In this document: piece by piece, positions 18,801 through 27,880 of the stretch
Layout: every line of letters begins with the position of its first letter
How positions within the stretch are numbered: the first letter of the stretch is position 1
Source: Thecamonas trahens ATCC 50062
Lineage: Eukaryota > Apusozoa > Apusomonadida > Apusomonadidae
Length of the DNA stretch: 36,598 bases
Reading direction: 5' to 3'
NCBI RefSeq assembly: GCF_000142905.1
Contig: NW_013657675.1
Span: 100,389 to 136,986 of the forward strand
Program-made: the position numbers and the translations under genes
The notes under the pieces: generated by a model
What the model was told of the DNA's origin: nothing
The model's database searches: none
What the model saw: the letters and a program-made list of their open reading frames with translations, nothing else

Positions 18801-20326
18801 ATGAAGCTCGACGTGACTGCGATGCGGTACATCACGAAAAAGGAGTTCCGAGTCCTGACAGCGGTAGAGATGGGCATGAAGAACCACCAGGTACGATGAT
18901 GGGGTGTGGGGGTGCGTGGTGGTAGCCATGGCTGTCCCCACCATGCCGTCGACGACCGAGTCGCGGGATGTCCCAGGATGGAAGGCAGGTCGTGTGTAGG
19001 AATGGCCGGGGCATGGGTATGGAGAAGGGAGAGACAAGCGGAGCAACTTACGGGCATGGTCGACGTGTGGCTGTTGTGGTGTAGTATGTTCCGACTGAGC
19101 TCATCTCGTCTATTTCGGGGCTCAAGCACGGCGGCGTGTACAAGCTGCTCGGGACGCTCGCCAAGCACAAGCTCGTTCATCACGAGCAGCGTGGATATGA
19201 TGGATATAAGATCACCTTTCTCGGCTACGACTTTCTGGCATTGCGGGCGCTGCTCAAGGCCGGGGAGGTGGCCTCGGTCGGGCATCAGGTCGGAGTCGGT
19301 AAGGAGTCGGACATCTTCCTCTGTGCCAACGAGGCCGGCGAGCAGATGGTGCTCAAGCTGCATCGGCTGGGGCGGACCTCGTTTCGGACCATCAAGAACA
19401 ACCGTGACTATCACGGCAACCGGAGCCACGCCTCGTGGCTCTACCTCTCGCGGCTGAGCGCCAAGCGCGAGTTTGACTACATGTCTGCGCTGCACACTGC
19501 CGGCTTTCCGGTCCCGGACCCCATCGCGAACAACCGGCACTGCGTCGTCATGTCGCTCATCGAGGGCTCACCGCTCTCGCAGGTCCGAGTTGTTGACGAG
19601 CCAGCACTGCTCTACGAGCGTCTGCTAGCCATGGTTGTCAAGTTTGCTGAGCACGGAGTCATCCATGGCGACTTCAACGAGTTCAACATTATGATCACCG
19701 CCGACGAGTCTGACATTGTTGTCATCGACTTTCCGCAGATCGTCTCCACCAACCACCCGGATGCTGAGATGTACTTTGACCGCGACGTCCACGGCGTCGT
19801 CCGCTTCCTCCGCTCCAAGCTCAAGTACGAGGCCGACGTGCCTCCGCCGGACCTCGCCGACATTGTCCGCGTCTCCGACCTCGACGTTGCTATCCAGGCC
19901 TCGGGCTACAACCACGAGGCGTCCGAGCTGGACCAGCACCACGAGGCCCACGGCGGTGCTGCCGCCAGCGCCGTCAACGGCGCAAGCAGCGGAAACGAGA
20001 GCGACGCCGCCGAGCCAACAACTGGCTCTGGTGAGGGTCAAGGCGAGAGCGAGTACGGCAACAGCGACGGCGATGTCGATGGCGACAATCGAAGCTCCGA
20101 GGTCGCACCAGAGGTCGATGCCGAGGCTGCCGAGGGTGCGGAGCAGTCCGGCACCCGTCGTCGCCGCCGCCGCCGGAAGAAAGAGTACGATCCCAAGAAG
20201 GACACTTCCGCTGTCCGCTCGCGGCTCAAGCGCCAGCAGCGCCAGAAGGCGCGGTTCAAGCGCCGCAACCGCGTCAAGAACCGGTCGGCCATCGAGGATC
20301 GGCGTGCTGCCAAGGAGCGCTGGTAG
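18801..20326 (+). CDS. RIOK2: Atypical protein kinase RIO2
   Basis: Spliced from 18801-18890 and 19085-20326, giving 443 residues. RIO2 is the ATPase/kinase needed for final maturation of the 40S ribosomal subunit and 18S rRNA. The winged-helix N-terminus (AMRYITKKEFRVLTAVEMGM, LKHGGVYKLL) is characteristic and is broken by the intron after MKNHQ. RIO domain: GVGKESDIF P-loop, catalytic Lys in VLKLHRLGRTSFR, HGDFNEFN and VIDFPQ. After ~270 the protein becomes acidic and disordered, then ends in a Lys/Arg-rich tail (poly-Arg, KKEYDPKK, RLKRQQRQKARFKRRN), suitable for pre-ribosome binding. Confidence 0.97.
18891..19084 (+). other. Intron of RIO2 gene
   Basis: 194 bp, donor GTACGA, acceptor GTGTAG, phase 0 after codon 30. 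Splicing yields MKNHQ-YVPTELI, matching MKNHE-IVPxxLI of RIO2 proteins. Confidence 0.92.
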
Positions 20327-20577
20327 ATGCCGGTGCGTTGACATCGCTGCATGCGGTGGTGAACTGGCCTGGGCCGCAGCGCCGCGGGATCAAGGACGCC
20401 GGGCTCAGCAGTGTCTTCAATGCAGTGGGCGAGGCGAACGGTAGGTTAAAGGTAACATCACGATCCATGCCGATGTTCGGCAGTAGCGCATGCGGCTGTG
20501 GGCAGCGCCGGGACCAGCGCACCACAGCCCTGCCGGCACACTTCCCAGCTCTCACTCCACTCCCCCACCGGCCAGTC

Positions 20578-22493
20578 ATGGACCGCCCTCCGTTTGTGAT
20601 ACATTTCCACAGTGCGGCTGTGGTCCTTCCGCCCTCGCCATGCCCCACCCCATTCCTTCGCTTTGGCGTGGGCGGTGGCCAGATGGTGGTAAGAACACCC
20701 ACCGCCGAGGCTGATGTGACGAACAGTGCGACGTTCGACGGATGGGAACAGGCCATCGAGTATGCACCGAGCCTGGGGGCGAGTCTGGCTGACATGGTGC
20801 TGAAGATCGAGTTGATGACAAAGGCCAGGATGATCGGGGTGCCTCGACAATGTGGTATGGTTTCACTCTCGCTGGCCAACGCTCTGTCTCTCCCGCATCA
20901 CCACGAGCTGGTGCTCGACTCGGGAGCTGTGGTCACCGTCGCCATGGAGATCTCGCTCGCTCCGCGGGTGTCCATTCGGCTTAACAACCTCAACTTTATC
21001 CGCAACACTGACGAGCCGGTGCCCATCAAGTGTGTGGCTGTCATGTCGTGGTTCGGCGGCGTGCTCGCAGGCACAGAACACGGCTCGGCGAGTCTGACCT
21101 CGTCGGCCACCGCGGCGGCCGAGCATCCGTCGTGGAACTTTCCTGTCCGCCTCGATGCGGTGTTAACTCGCGCCGATCTTGTCCATCGCGGCCTCACCAT
21201 TACCATCCGCCGCAAAGGTAGGCTCTCGTCGACCGTCGAGGGCGTAGCTTTCATCCCGTTCTCGCTGGCCTACGCTGACACAGGTTACGCGCGGACGGAC
21301 GACTCGTTGGCGTCCCCGCCGGCGTCGGCCGACATCAAAGTGGAAGTTCGCATGAGCTCGAGCGGGCAGTCGCAGGTCGTTGGCACGCTGGTTGGTCAGC
21401 TCGTCCTCGACCCGTTACCTGGCCTCTTCTCAACTGCCCGCGGGCCCGAGCCGTCGCACGTGCCTGGCGTCCAGATGGATGTTCCCCTTCAAGCACCCGG
21501 ATACGTGCCACTGTCCTCGATGCCGCTGCTGCAGTTTGAAGATTCGGAGCAGCCCGGTGCAGCACCGCCGGCATCTGCACCGCCGGCATCTGCACCGCCG
21601 GCATCTGCACCACCGGCATCTGCACCACCGGCATCTGCACCGCCACCGGGAGGCCCTCCGCTAGGCCCGCCGCCGAACTACCTGCCGCCGTATGACTTAC
21701 TGCCGGAGCCAGGAGCGTCGACTGTGCCAGCGGCTGCTGATGCACGGCCAGCGCCGCAGCCGACGTTTGTCGTCGGTGGACCCGCGGGTGTACCCACTGC
21801 TGCGGCGCCTGCCGACTCGACGTATGCGCTCGCGCAGGGCTTGTACAACGCGGCCGAGATTGATTTGGCTGCAGAGAGATACGCCGACGCCATGGGTGCT
21901 CTTGAGACGGTGATGGAGCTGGCGGTGACCGACAGCACGATTCCGCGCGAGTTTGTCCATCGGGCGCGGATCCTTGCAGCGCGGGTTTACTTGGCGCGCA
22001 GCTCTTACTCACTCGCGCACCGCGAACTTGATGCAGTGCTCAGCGAACGTGAAGAGTACGTCGACGCGCTCGTGATTCGTGGGCAGGTGGCCGAGGCGCA
22101 GAAGCGATTCGATGACGCCATGGTCGACTACGTGGCTGCTGTCTCGATCGAGCCGCACAACACCGACGCTGTTGTCGGATTGGAGCGCGTCATGGCTCAA
22201 GCTAGGCACGGAGGCACCACAAGTATGCCCAGCCCACCAACGCTCGGATCGGCTGAGTCGCTCGACAAGCTGCCGCCGTTTTGGGAGGAGATGCGCGCCG
22301 ACGACGGGCGACAGTACTACGTAGACCACACCACCGGCGAGAAGCACTGGCGACTTCCGCCCGAGTACGAGCAGAGGGCCGCCTGCACGCAGGCCCCGCT
22401 TCCGCCTTTCTGGGAGGAGAAGCGCGACCCAATGGCCAGGTCTTCTACGTTGATCACCGCAACAAGATCACGACCTGGTCCCGTCCTTCCTAA
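20578..22493 (+). CDS. C2-C2-TPR-WW-WW adaptor protein, one frameshift
   Basis: About 638 residues after one-base repair. Residues ~3-125 look like a C2 domain (FVIHFHSAAVV, PFLRFG, FDGWEQAIEYAPSLGASL, MVLKIELMTKAR), and ~128-232 like a second divergent one (VSIRLNNLNFIR, WNFPVRLDAVL, GLTITIRRKG). I infer these from pattern and they are less certain. A PPASA repeat and Pro-rich linker (~325-375) come next, then TPR-like helices (~412-538, ALAQGLYNAAEIDLAAERY, ALVIRGQVAEAQKRF). WW1 is LPPFWEEMRADDGRQYYVDH (start ~565). WW2 is split: its first strand is in frame, but NGQVFYVDHRNKITTWSRPS is one base off. A C missing from CCC at 22428-22430 explains this, and the repaired frame stops at 22493. 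Probably a membrane-tethered adaptor for Pro-rich ligands. ATG 20578 is used because it begins the first C2; an earlier in-frame stretch lacks similarity. Confidence 0.7.
21560..21646 (+). repeat. 15-bp coding tandem repeat (PPASA)
   Basis: Five in-frame copies of a 15-bp unit encoding APPAS within the Pro-rich linker of the C2/WW gene, with only A/G variation at one wobble base. Confidence 0.9.
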
Positions 22494-22581
22494 ATGATGC
22501 CGCCCGCCGCCCGCTGCGCTCCCGCCCGGCACCGCCAGCATCGCCGCCACCGGCACGCCACCCACTCCTCTCCAGCCTGCC

Positions 22582-23601
22582 ATGGACGACGAAAGCCCCG
22601 AGGCCCTTCGTGCCCAGCTTGCCGAGCACGAGGCGCAACGTGCGGAACTAGCTGCCGCTGTGGCAGCCGATCCCACTGACGATGAGATGCAGGCCCTCGT
22701 CTCCGAGATGGATGAGCTCATGTACGTACCGCTGCGCCCCCGTGTCCCCCTTCCCCCCTGCCCGAGTCGCCCCCCCCCCTCCCCACTGTACTCATGCACA
22801 CTACCTTCACCCACACAGCACGACCACCAAGGAGCTACTTGCTGCTGTGGAGCATACCGCCGTCCCCGCACCACCCGCCGCTGTCGACCCACCGGCCGCC
22901 TCCCCTGTACCCGTGCCCGCCCCTGAAGCCGCCCCCTCGGCGGCCGCCCCTGCCCTTGTCCCTCCTGCGCCCGCACCCGCACCCGCACCCGTTGCCCCAC
23001 CCCACCCCAAGGACAAGTTTGATCCGCTGCTGGCCACCGTGGCAAGGCGATTTGGGCCTGGAGAGACCGTGTCGGCCCTTTACCCGACAGACGGCAAGTG
23101 GTACACGGCGGTGGTGGAGGACTTTGCAGATGGACTGTATCTTGTCCACTATCCGGGCTACGGATCCGAAAAGGTCAGGCTTCCGCCCGAGTCGCTCCGG
23201 ACGGTGGGGGAGAGCCAGGCTGCGGCCATGGCCGAGGCTGCGGGGACCAAGTCTTCGCGCAAGCGCAAGAAGCGGAGCGAGAGCACCGCCGCCACCGCCT
23301 CGCCGTTTGTTGTCCCGCCCGAGCTCGAGCCTCTGCCGACCGATCCACCGGCTGTCCGCGAGCGCAAGGCAGCGCGCGTCCGCAGCCTCCGACGAAAGCA
23401 CGAAAAAAAGCTGCCGAGGCTGTCGCCAGCGCCCGCATCACATCATGGCAGAACTTTGTGGCGGGCTCGGGCTCGCGCGCCGCCAAGCGGGCCAAGAAGG
23501 CTGCCAAGCGCTCGCAATTCTCGGCTGGGAGCGGTGCTGGCGCATCGCGGCTGACCAAGAACGCACGACCGGCACCCCTTCGACGCGGCAAGCTCCCGTG
23601 A
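22582..23601 (+). CDS. SMNDC1: Splicing factor SPF30/SMNDC1 (Tudor), one frameshift
   Basis: Spliced from 22582-22721 and 22819-23601, giving about 307 residues when repaired. SPF30 binds symmetric dimethylarginine on Sm proteins through its Tudor domain and helps the U4/U6.U5 tri-snRNP join the prespliceosome. The N-terminal coiled segment ends DELITTKELLAAV across the splice, as in SMNDC1 (VIELTKDLL). An Ala/Pro-rich linker follows. The Tudor domain spans about 23057-23200 (ETVSALYPTDGKWYTAVVED, LYLVHYPGYG). A basic region (SSRKRKKRSE) and the conserved C-terminal SWQNF block follow. The frame breaks at a run of seven A (23403-23409); one more A joins RRKHEKK to AAEAVASARITSWQNF. The stop codon abuts that of the convergent TatD gene. 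Confidence 0.9.
22722..22818 (+). other. Intron of SPF30 gene
   Basis: 97 bp, donor GTACGT, C-rich interior, acceptor CCACACAG, phase 2. The splice makes an Ile codon (AT|C) inside the conserved N-terminal block. Confidence 0.92.
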
Positions 23602-24602
23602 TCATCGCCGGAATAGCGCCTCGGCGTTGGCTGTCGTCTGTCGCGCAAACTCGTCGAGCGCCACCCCGTACGCCGCCGCCAGCGGTGCCGCCAGCGCCGG
23701 TAGAAACCGCGGCTCGTTGCGCTTGCCGTCTTTGGCGGCCTTTTGTACGCTCTTGATTCGCGGCAGGAGCCATGGCGCGTCGGTCTCCACCATCAGCGAG
23801 GTAAGCGGGACCGCAGCAACGATTGCCTCGCGTAGCTCGCGGCCAAGGCGGCCTTTAGCCGTCGCCATGCCGGTCACTCCGATGTGCAGGCCGAGATCGA
23901 CCAGCGCCGCCGCCTGAGTCGACGATCCGGTGAAGCAGTGTAGGATGCCCGAGATCGGCACGCCGGCCGCCTTCGCCTCGTCGCTCAGGTCGGCCACAAA
24001 GTCATCAAACGCATCCCGGCAGTGCAAGTACACCCGCCACCCGTGGGTAAATGCCAGTCTCAGCTGCGCCCGAAAGGCGCGACGCTGGACCTCTCGATCC
24101 GCCGGACATCCGTCGCAGTAGTCAAGCCCGATCTCGCCGATCCACGCGCTCCGCGAGCTCGCGGCGCCGGTCACCAGCTCGATCATCTCGCTCGCACAGC
24201 CCGCATCGAGATCACCACTCCCATCGCTTGCCAGCAGCTCCTCGCTCACCGCCCACGGGTGGACTCCGACCGGGGTCGCGCACCACATCTCATTAGGCAG
24301 CGACCCTGCGATGGCCTCGATCCGCCGCGCGTCGGCCAGGTCCGACGCCGGCATGACCACGCCGGTAACACCCACCTCGACTACACACCCACCCACACAC
24401 GCACCAGCACGCAACGGCTCCCAGCTCAAGTAATCAGTACACGCCCCATCACCATCAAACGAGTAGTGTCACTCCCGACGTTCACTAGTTTCCCGCCAAA
24501 CATACCTGCAGCCGCCACCACATCGTCGAGGTCGTCGGCAAACTCGCGGTTGCTCAAGTTGGCGCAGACGTCGACCCAGAGCTGGGACGGGACCGAGCTC
24601 AT
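23602..24602 (-). CDS. TatD-family metal-dependent deoxyribonuclease
   Basis: Spliced from 24602-24506 and 24380-23602, giving 291 residues. TatD enzymes are TIM-barrel nucleases (3'-5' exonuclease/endonuclease) linked to DNA repair and apoptotic DNA degradation. Exon 1 gives WVDVCANLSNREFADDLDDV, as in the TATDN1-type group, which has INL/ANL in place of the bacterial HxH. Later motifs: GVHPWA, GEIGLDY, LHCRDAFDDF, LHCFTGS, and ETDAPWL near the C-terminus, with the usual metal-site Glu, His and Asp present. Its TGA stop directly touches the TGA of SPF30 on the other strand. The gene lies 152 bp downstream of SPT7 on the same strand. Confidence 0.93.
24381..24505 (-). other. Intron of TatD gene
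   Basis: 125 bp, donor GTATGT, acceptor GTGTAG, phase 1. Splicing yields DVVAAA-VEVGVTGVVMPASD, the continuous barrel strand of TatD proteins. Confidence 0.88.
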
Positions 24603-24754
24603 AAGGCGGACGAGGCTGAAACTGGCTGCTCGAGTGGTACGCTGGGCGAATGCAAGCGAAATGGCGAGTATGCTCTTCCCACGGCAGAGGTGTGAGGGGG
24701 GGAGAGAGGGGAGAGACGAGGGGCTCTACGACCAGTTTAAGACGGCGGCGGCAG

Positions 24755-26915
24755 TCAGCGACGGCGCGATCGGCGCGAAGGCGTGGAAGCAGCGCGGGCC
24801 GACGCGGCAGCAGCGGCGGTCTTCTTCTTCTTGGTCGCAGGCTCGCTCGGGGTTCCGGGCATGTCTTCGACAAAGTCCGAGTCGTCGTCGGCGTCGCGGT
24901 CGAGCGGCGACGACGGCGGAGCAGGCTTGGAGGCCGAGCGTTTGCGCTTGCGCGACGAGCGCGACGGCGCGGCAGCGTCCAGTGCGGATGCCAGAGCATT
25001 TGCCAGCAGCGGCGGGTGTGCCGACGGGTCGAGCTCAGGCAGCGGCGGCGGTGCAGAGAGGCCAAAGTCGGCCAAGCGCTCTGCAGACGTGGCCTTGACC
25101 GGCGGCGGTTCGGTGAGCCGGACCGAGGCCATCGGCTGCGAGCGGAGGATGGCGTGGACCATGGCCGCCGCTTCGGGCCCGAGGCCGAGCACGTCGACGT
25201 CGAGGCCGCGGGCGAAAAAGCCGGAGACAAGTGAGTCTGTCTCGAGGTCGGCCTGTAGCGCTGCAGTCGGGTCGGCGAGGATGCTGCGGTAGGTTGTCCG
25301 CAAGACGTTGGATGCCGACTCGAGCCGCGCGGTGTAGAGCTTAGTCTCGGTCCGGAACATGACCAGCGACTCGGGATCCGGGCCTTGCATGACGCGAAAG
25401 GCGAGCGGAAGGAGGTGAGCGTCGTCGACCGAGCGCCCATGAGCATCGCGGAGCGTCCGCATGATTCGCGCCGCCTTGCCCATGAACGAGCCAACCACGT
25501 CGGCAAGCAGCGCCAGCGCAGACTTGTCGACGGCTTCAAAACCAACACGCGCCGCCAGCAGCACCAGCGACTGCTCGGTGAGTGTGCGCGCGAGGGCCGG
25601 CGATAGCCGTGCAGACACCGCAGCGGCGGCCGGCGTCGAGAGCGGCGCGTCGAGCGCCAGCGATGGGAGTTTGGCGTGTGCCGCAGGCCGAAGCGCAGGC
25701 ACGTCGTCGACAGGCGGCTTCTCGTTGCGGAGCATGTACAGCTGGCGGACAAGCTTGCCTTGCTGGGAGCGGACCGAGTCAACAAGCGCAATCGAGCGCG
25801 TCACGTCGTTGGCAGGGATCGGCGGCGGGTGCCACACGCTCGGCGCAGCTTGCGGCGGCCGCTCGTCGAGCTCGGCGGCGCCGCGAAGGGCAGGGAAGAC
25901 GTCGACGGCGGCCAGCTCCGGAAAGGCGGCGAGTGCGGCGGGGTCGACGGGGCTCTCGGCCATGAACGCGTAGCCTGCAATCGGAGCGCGGATGAGCGCC
26001 TCACGTGACTCGAACGGGAGCTCGCGCTGCTCGAGTGTGTAGGCAAGGGCACGGGCACGGGCGTGGCGGGTTGACACGCGCCAGTCGCGAGTGAGCCGCG
26101 GCAGCGATTCGTCCGGCACGAGGTCGTCGTCGTCAAGCTCCGGCGGCGGCGGTGTTGGAACTGCGCGTGGCCGGAGCCGGACATCGGGCACTTTGGCGAG
26201 CTGGACCTCTGTCCGAGCCTGGGTTTTGGCGAGGTCGGCCCGGATCTTGAGCGTCGGATCGGTGTTGTACTCGAGGCAGTTGGCAAACATGAGGTCGAGG
26301 TCGGCCACAAAGTCCGCCTTGGACTGATACACACCCTTGTCGAGCTTCCGCGACATGGTCTCGATGTCCATGGGGGTTTTGATGATGTCAAAGTAGCCCG
26401 GCGCGTCGATTTCGCGGACTCGCTTGAGGAACGGCCGCGCGTGGGTGTAGCGCGAGAGGTTGTTGAGCACTTTCTCGATGCCACCATACAGCTCCTCCAT
26501 GCCCTCGATGTCCGAGTTGGCCCAGCGTGACTGTCGCGACGCCGCCTTGCCTGTCTTGGCCTTTGCTCCTGTCGGCCCCGCCTCAGCAGCCTTGCTTCCA
26601 CCCTCGCCCTCGCCCTCACTGTCTTCGCTCTTGCCCTTGCTGTTGTCATCGTCGTCGTCGAGCTTGATGTGCATCCGGCCTCCCTCGTTGTAGAACGCCA
26701 CGTAGTCCTCCAGATCGTATTCCATCGTGTGGTAGACGTCGTTGATCGGCTCTGGCCCGCCCGGCGGCCGATACAGCTGCGGCGCGCCAGGCACCGCCAT
26801 GCCCATCGGCATGATCCGCTGCACCGGGTCGACAGTCTGCCACGCAAACGGACATGCCTCCTGGCCCTCGGCGGTAAGCTTCTTTCCGCCGCTTGTGTTC
26901 TCGTCGTCCTCGCCA

Positions 26916-26948
<33 letters not shown>

Positions 26949-27415
26949 TCATCATCCTTCACCATGCCGCCGTCGCCGCCGCTCTCGTCATCGTCGTCGT
27001 CGTCAAAATCCTCATCGTCCTCAACGTTGAGATGCCGCAATCTGTCCTGAGCCGGCGACGCACGACGGCCTTCCTCTACACCCAAAGTGTGGAGGCGAGG
27101 TGTACGAGCAGAGGCGGCCGCTCTGTGCGGCTCGACCTCTGCGGCGAGCTTTGCCACCACGTCTGGGGCCACCGAGTGTGTTGCGCCAGGAAAGACGAGG
27201 CCGAGCATGTGCTCAAAGAGCACACCACGGACAGCAAGAGCCGTGTCTGTCGCCGAGTGGCCTTCACACCGTAGCCATGCATTAAAGGCAGGGGCCGACG
27301 AGAGGGCCTTCGCCACAACCCTGTGCTGGGCTGCCTCGAGGCGGCCAGCCCACACGCCCCGCTCCTCCAGCTCTACCGCCGTCCTGTGGAGGAGGAACGG
27401 AGGTGCTGTGGACAT
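24755..27415 (-). CDS. SPT7: SAGA subunit SPT7-like (bromodomain + histone fold)
   Basis: 886 residues. A conserved N-terminal helical region (1-100) precedes acidic stretches, including about 14 consecutive Asp (154-167). A conserved WQTVDPVQRIMPMG block (192-205) is followed by the bromodomain at ~312-400: ARPFLKRV, APGYFDIIKTPMDIETMSRKL, and NCLEYNTDP with acetyl-lysine-contacting Asn384. A histone-fold-like helix set lies at ~612-660 (LTEQSLVLLAARVGFEAV, LLADVVGSFMGKAARI). A nuclear-targeting basic patch (RSSRKRKRSASK, KKKK) and a poly-Arg end close it. Bromodomain plus histone fold in this order matches fungal Spt7, which pairs with TAF10 in SAGA; animal SUPT7L lacks the bromodomain. BRD7/9-type proteins lack the histone fold, so SPT7 is the best call. 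Confidence 0.85.
26920..26960 (-). repeat. GTC/ATC trinucleotide repeat coding poly-Asp
   Basis: A near-pure GTC run (GAC on the coding strand), grading into ATC (GAT), encodes the poly-Asp tract of the SPT7-like protein. Confidence 0.85.
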
Positions 27416-27880
27416 GGCTACAGGGAGTCGGGGTAGTGATGGGGGGGTATGGTGGGGGTAGTGGTGGGGGTAGTGGGGGGTGTGAGGGGGGGGGTGTGGA
27501 ATGGGGTGGTGTGGGGTGGTAGGTGGTGGGCCGGGAGGGGGTAGAGCCTAGCCAGAGGGGGGGGGTAAGCCAAGCCAAGCGGCGAAGGGGGTCAGCTGCC
27601 ACCCGGCCACCCCCGCCACCCCCCTCCCCCGACTGGTCGAAAAATTGGTACCCTCCACCCCCCACCCCCCACCCCCACGCCAACCCTCTAACCTTGTCAA
27701 TTTCTCCACCACCGCAAGCGACCACGTGTTGCAAACCTCCGCACCGTCACAGACACGGCGGCGGCGGTGGCAAGCCACACGACTCGACCAAAGTCTTCCC
27801 CCCCCCCCCCCCCCCCCCCCCCCCTTCCGTCTCTGTCACACGCTACACAGAAAAGGCAGCGAGCAACGAAGCTCGATACG
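27416..27880. promoter_or_regulatory. Divergent intergenic region, SPT7 / F-BAR gene
   Basis: 465 bp. The SPT7 side carries G-rich GGGGGTAGTGG-type repeats (27437-27500). The F-BAR side is C-rich and has a run of 27 C (27798-27824), 57 bp before the F-BAR start. The stretch CTCTGTCACACGCTACACAG (27831-27850) looks like an intron 3' end, so a 5'-UTR intron is possible. No other gene is visible. Confidence 0.55.

Noticed and set aside
18686..19540. 5' extension of the HD gene through RIO2 exon 1 and its intron on the minus strand
   Set aside because: The sequence lacks similarity and overlaps a well-supported RIO2 exon. The ATG at 18685 begins a clean signal anchor.
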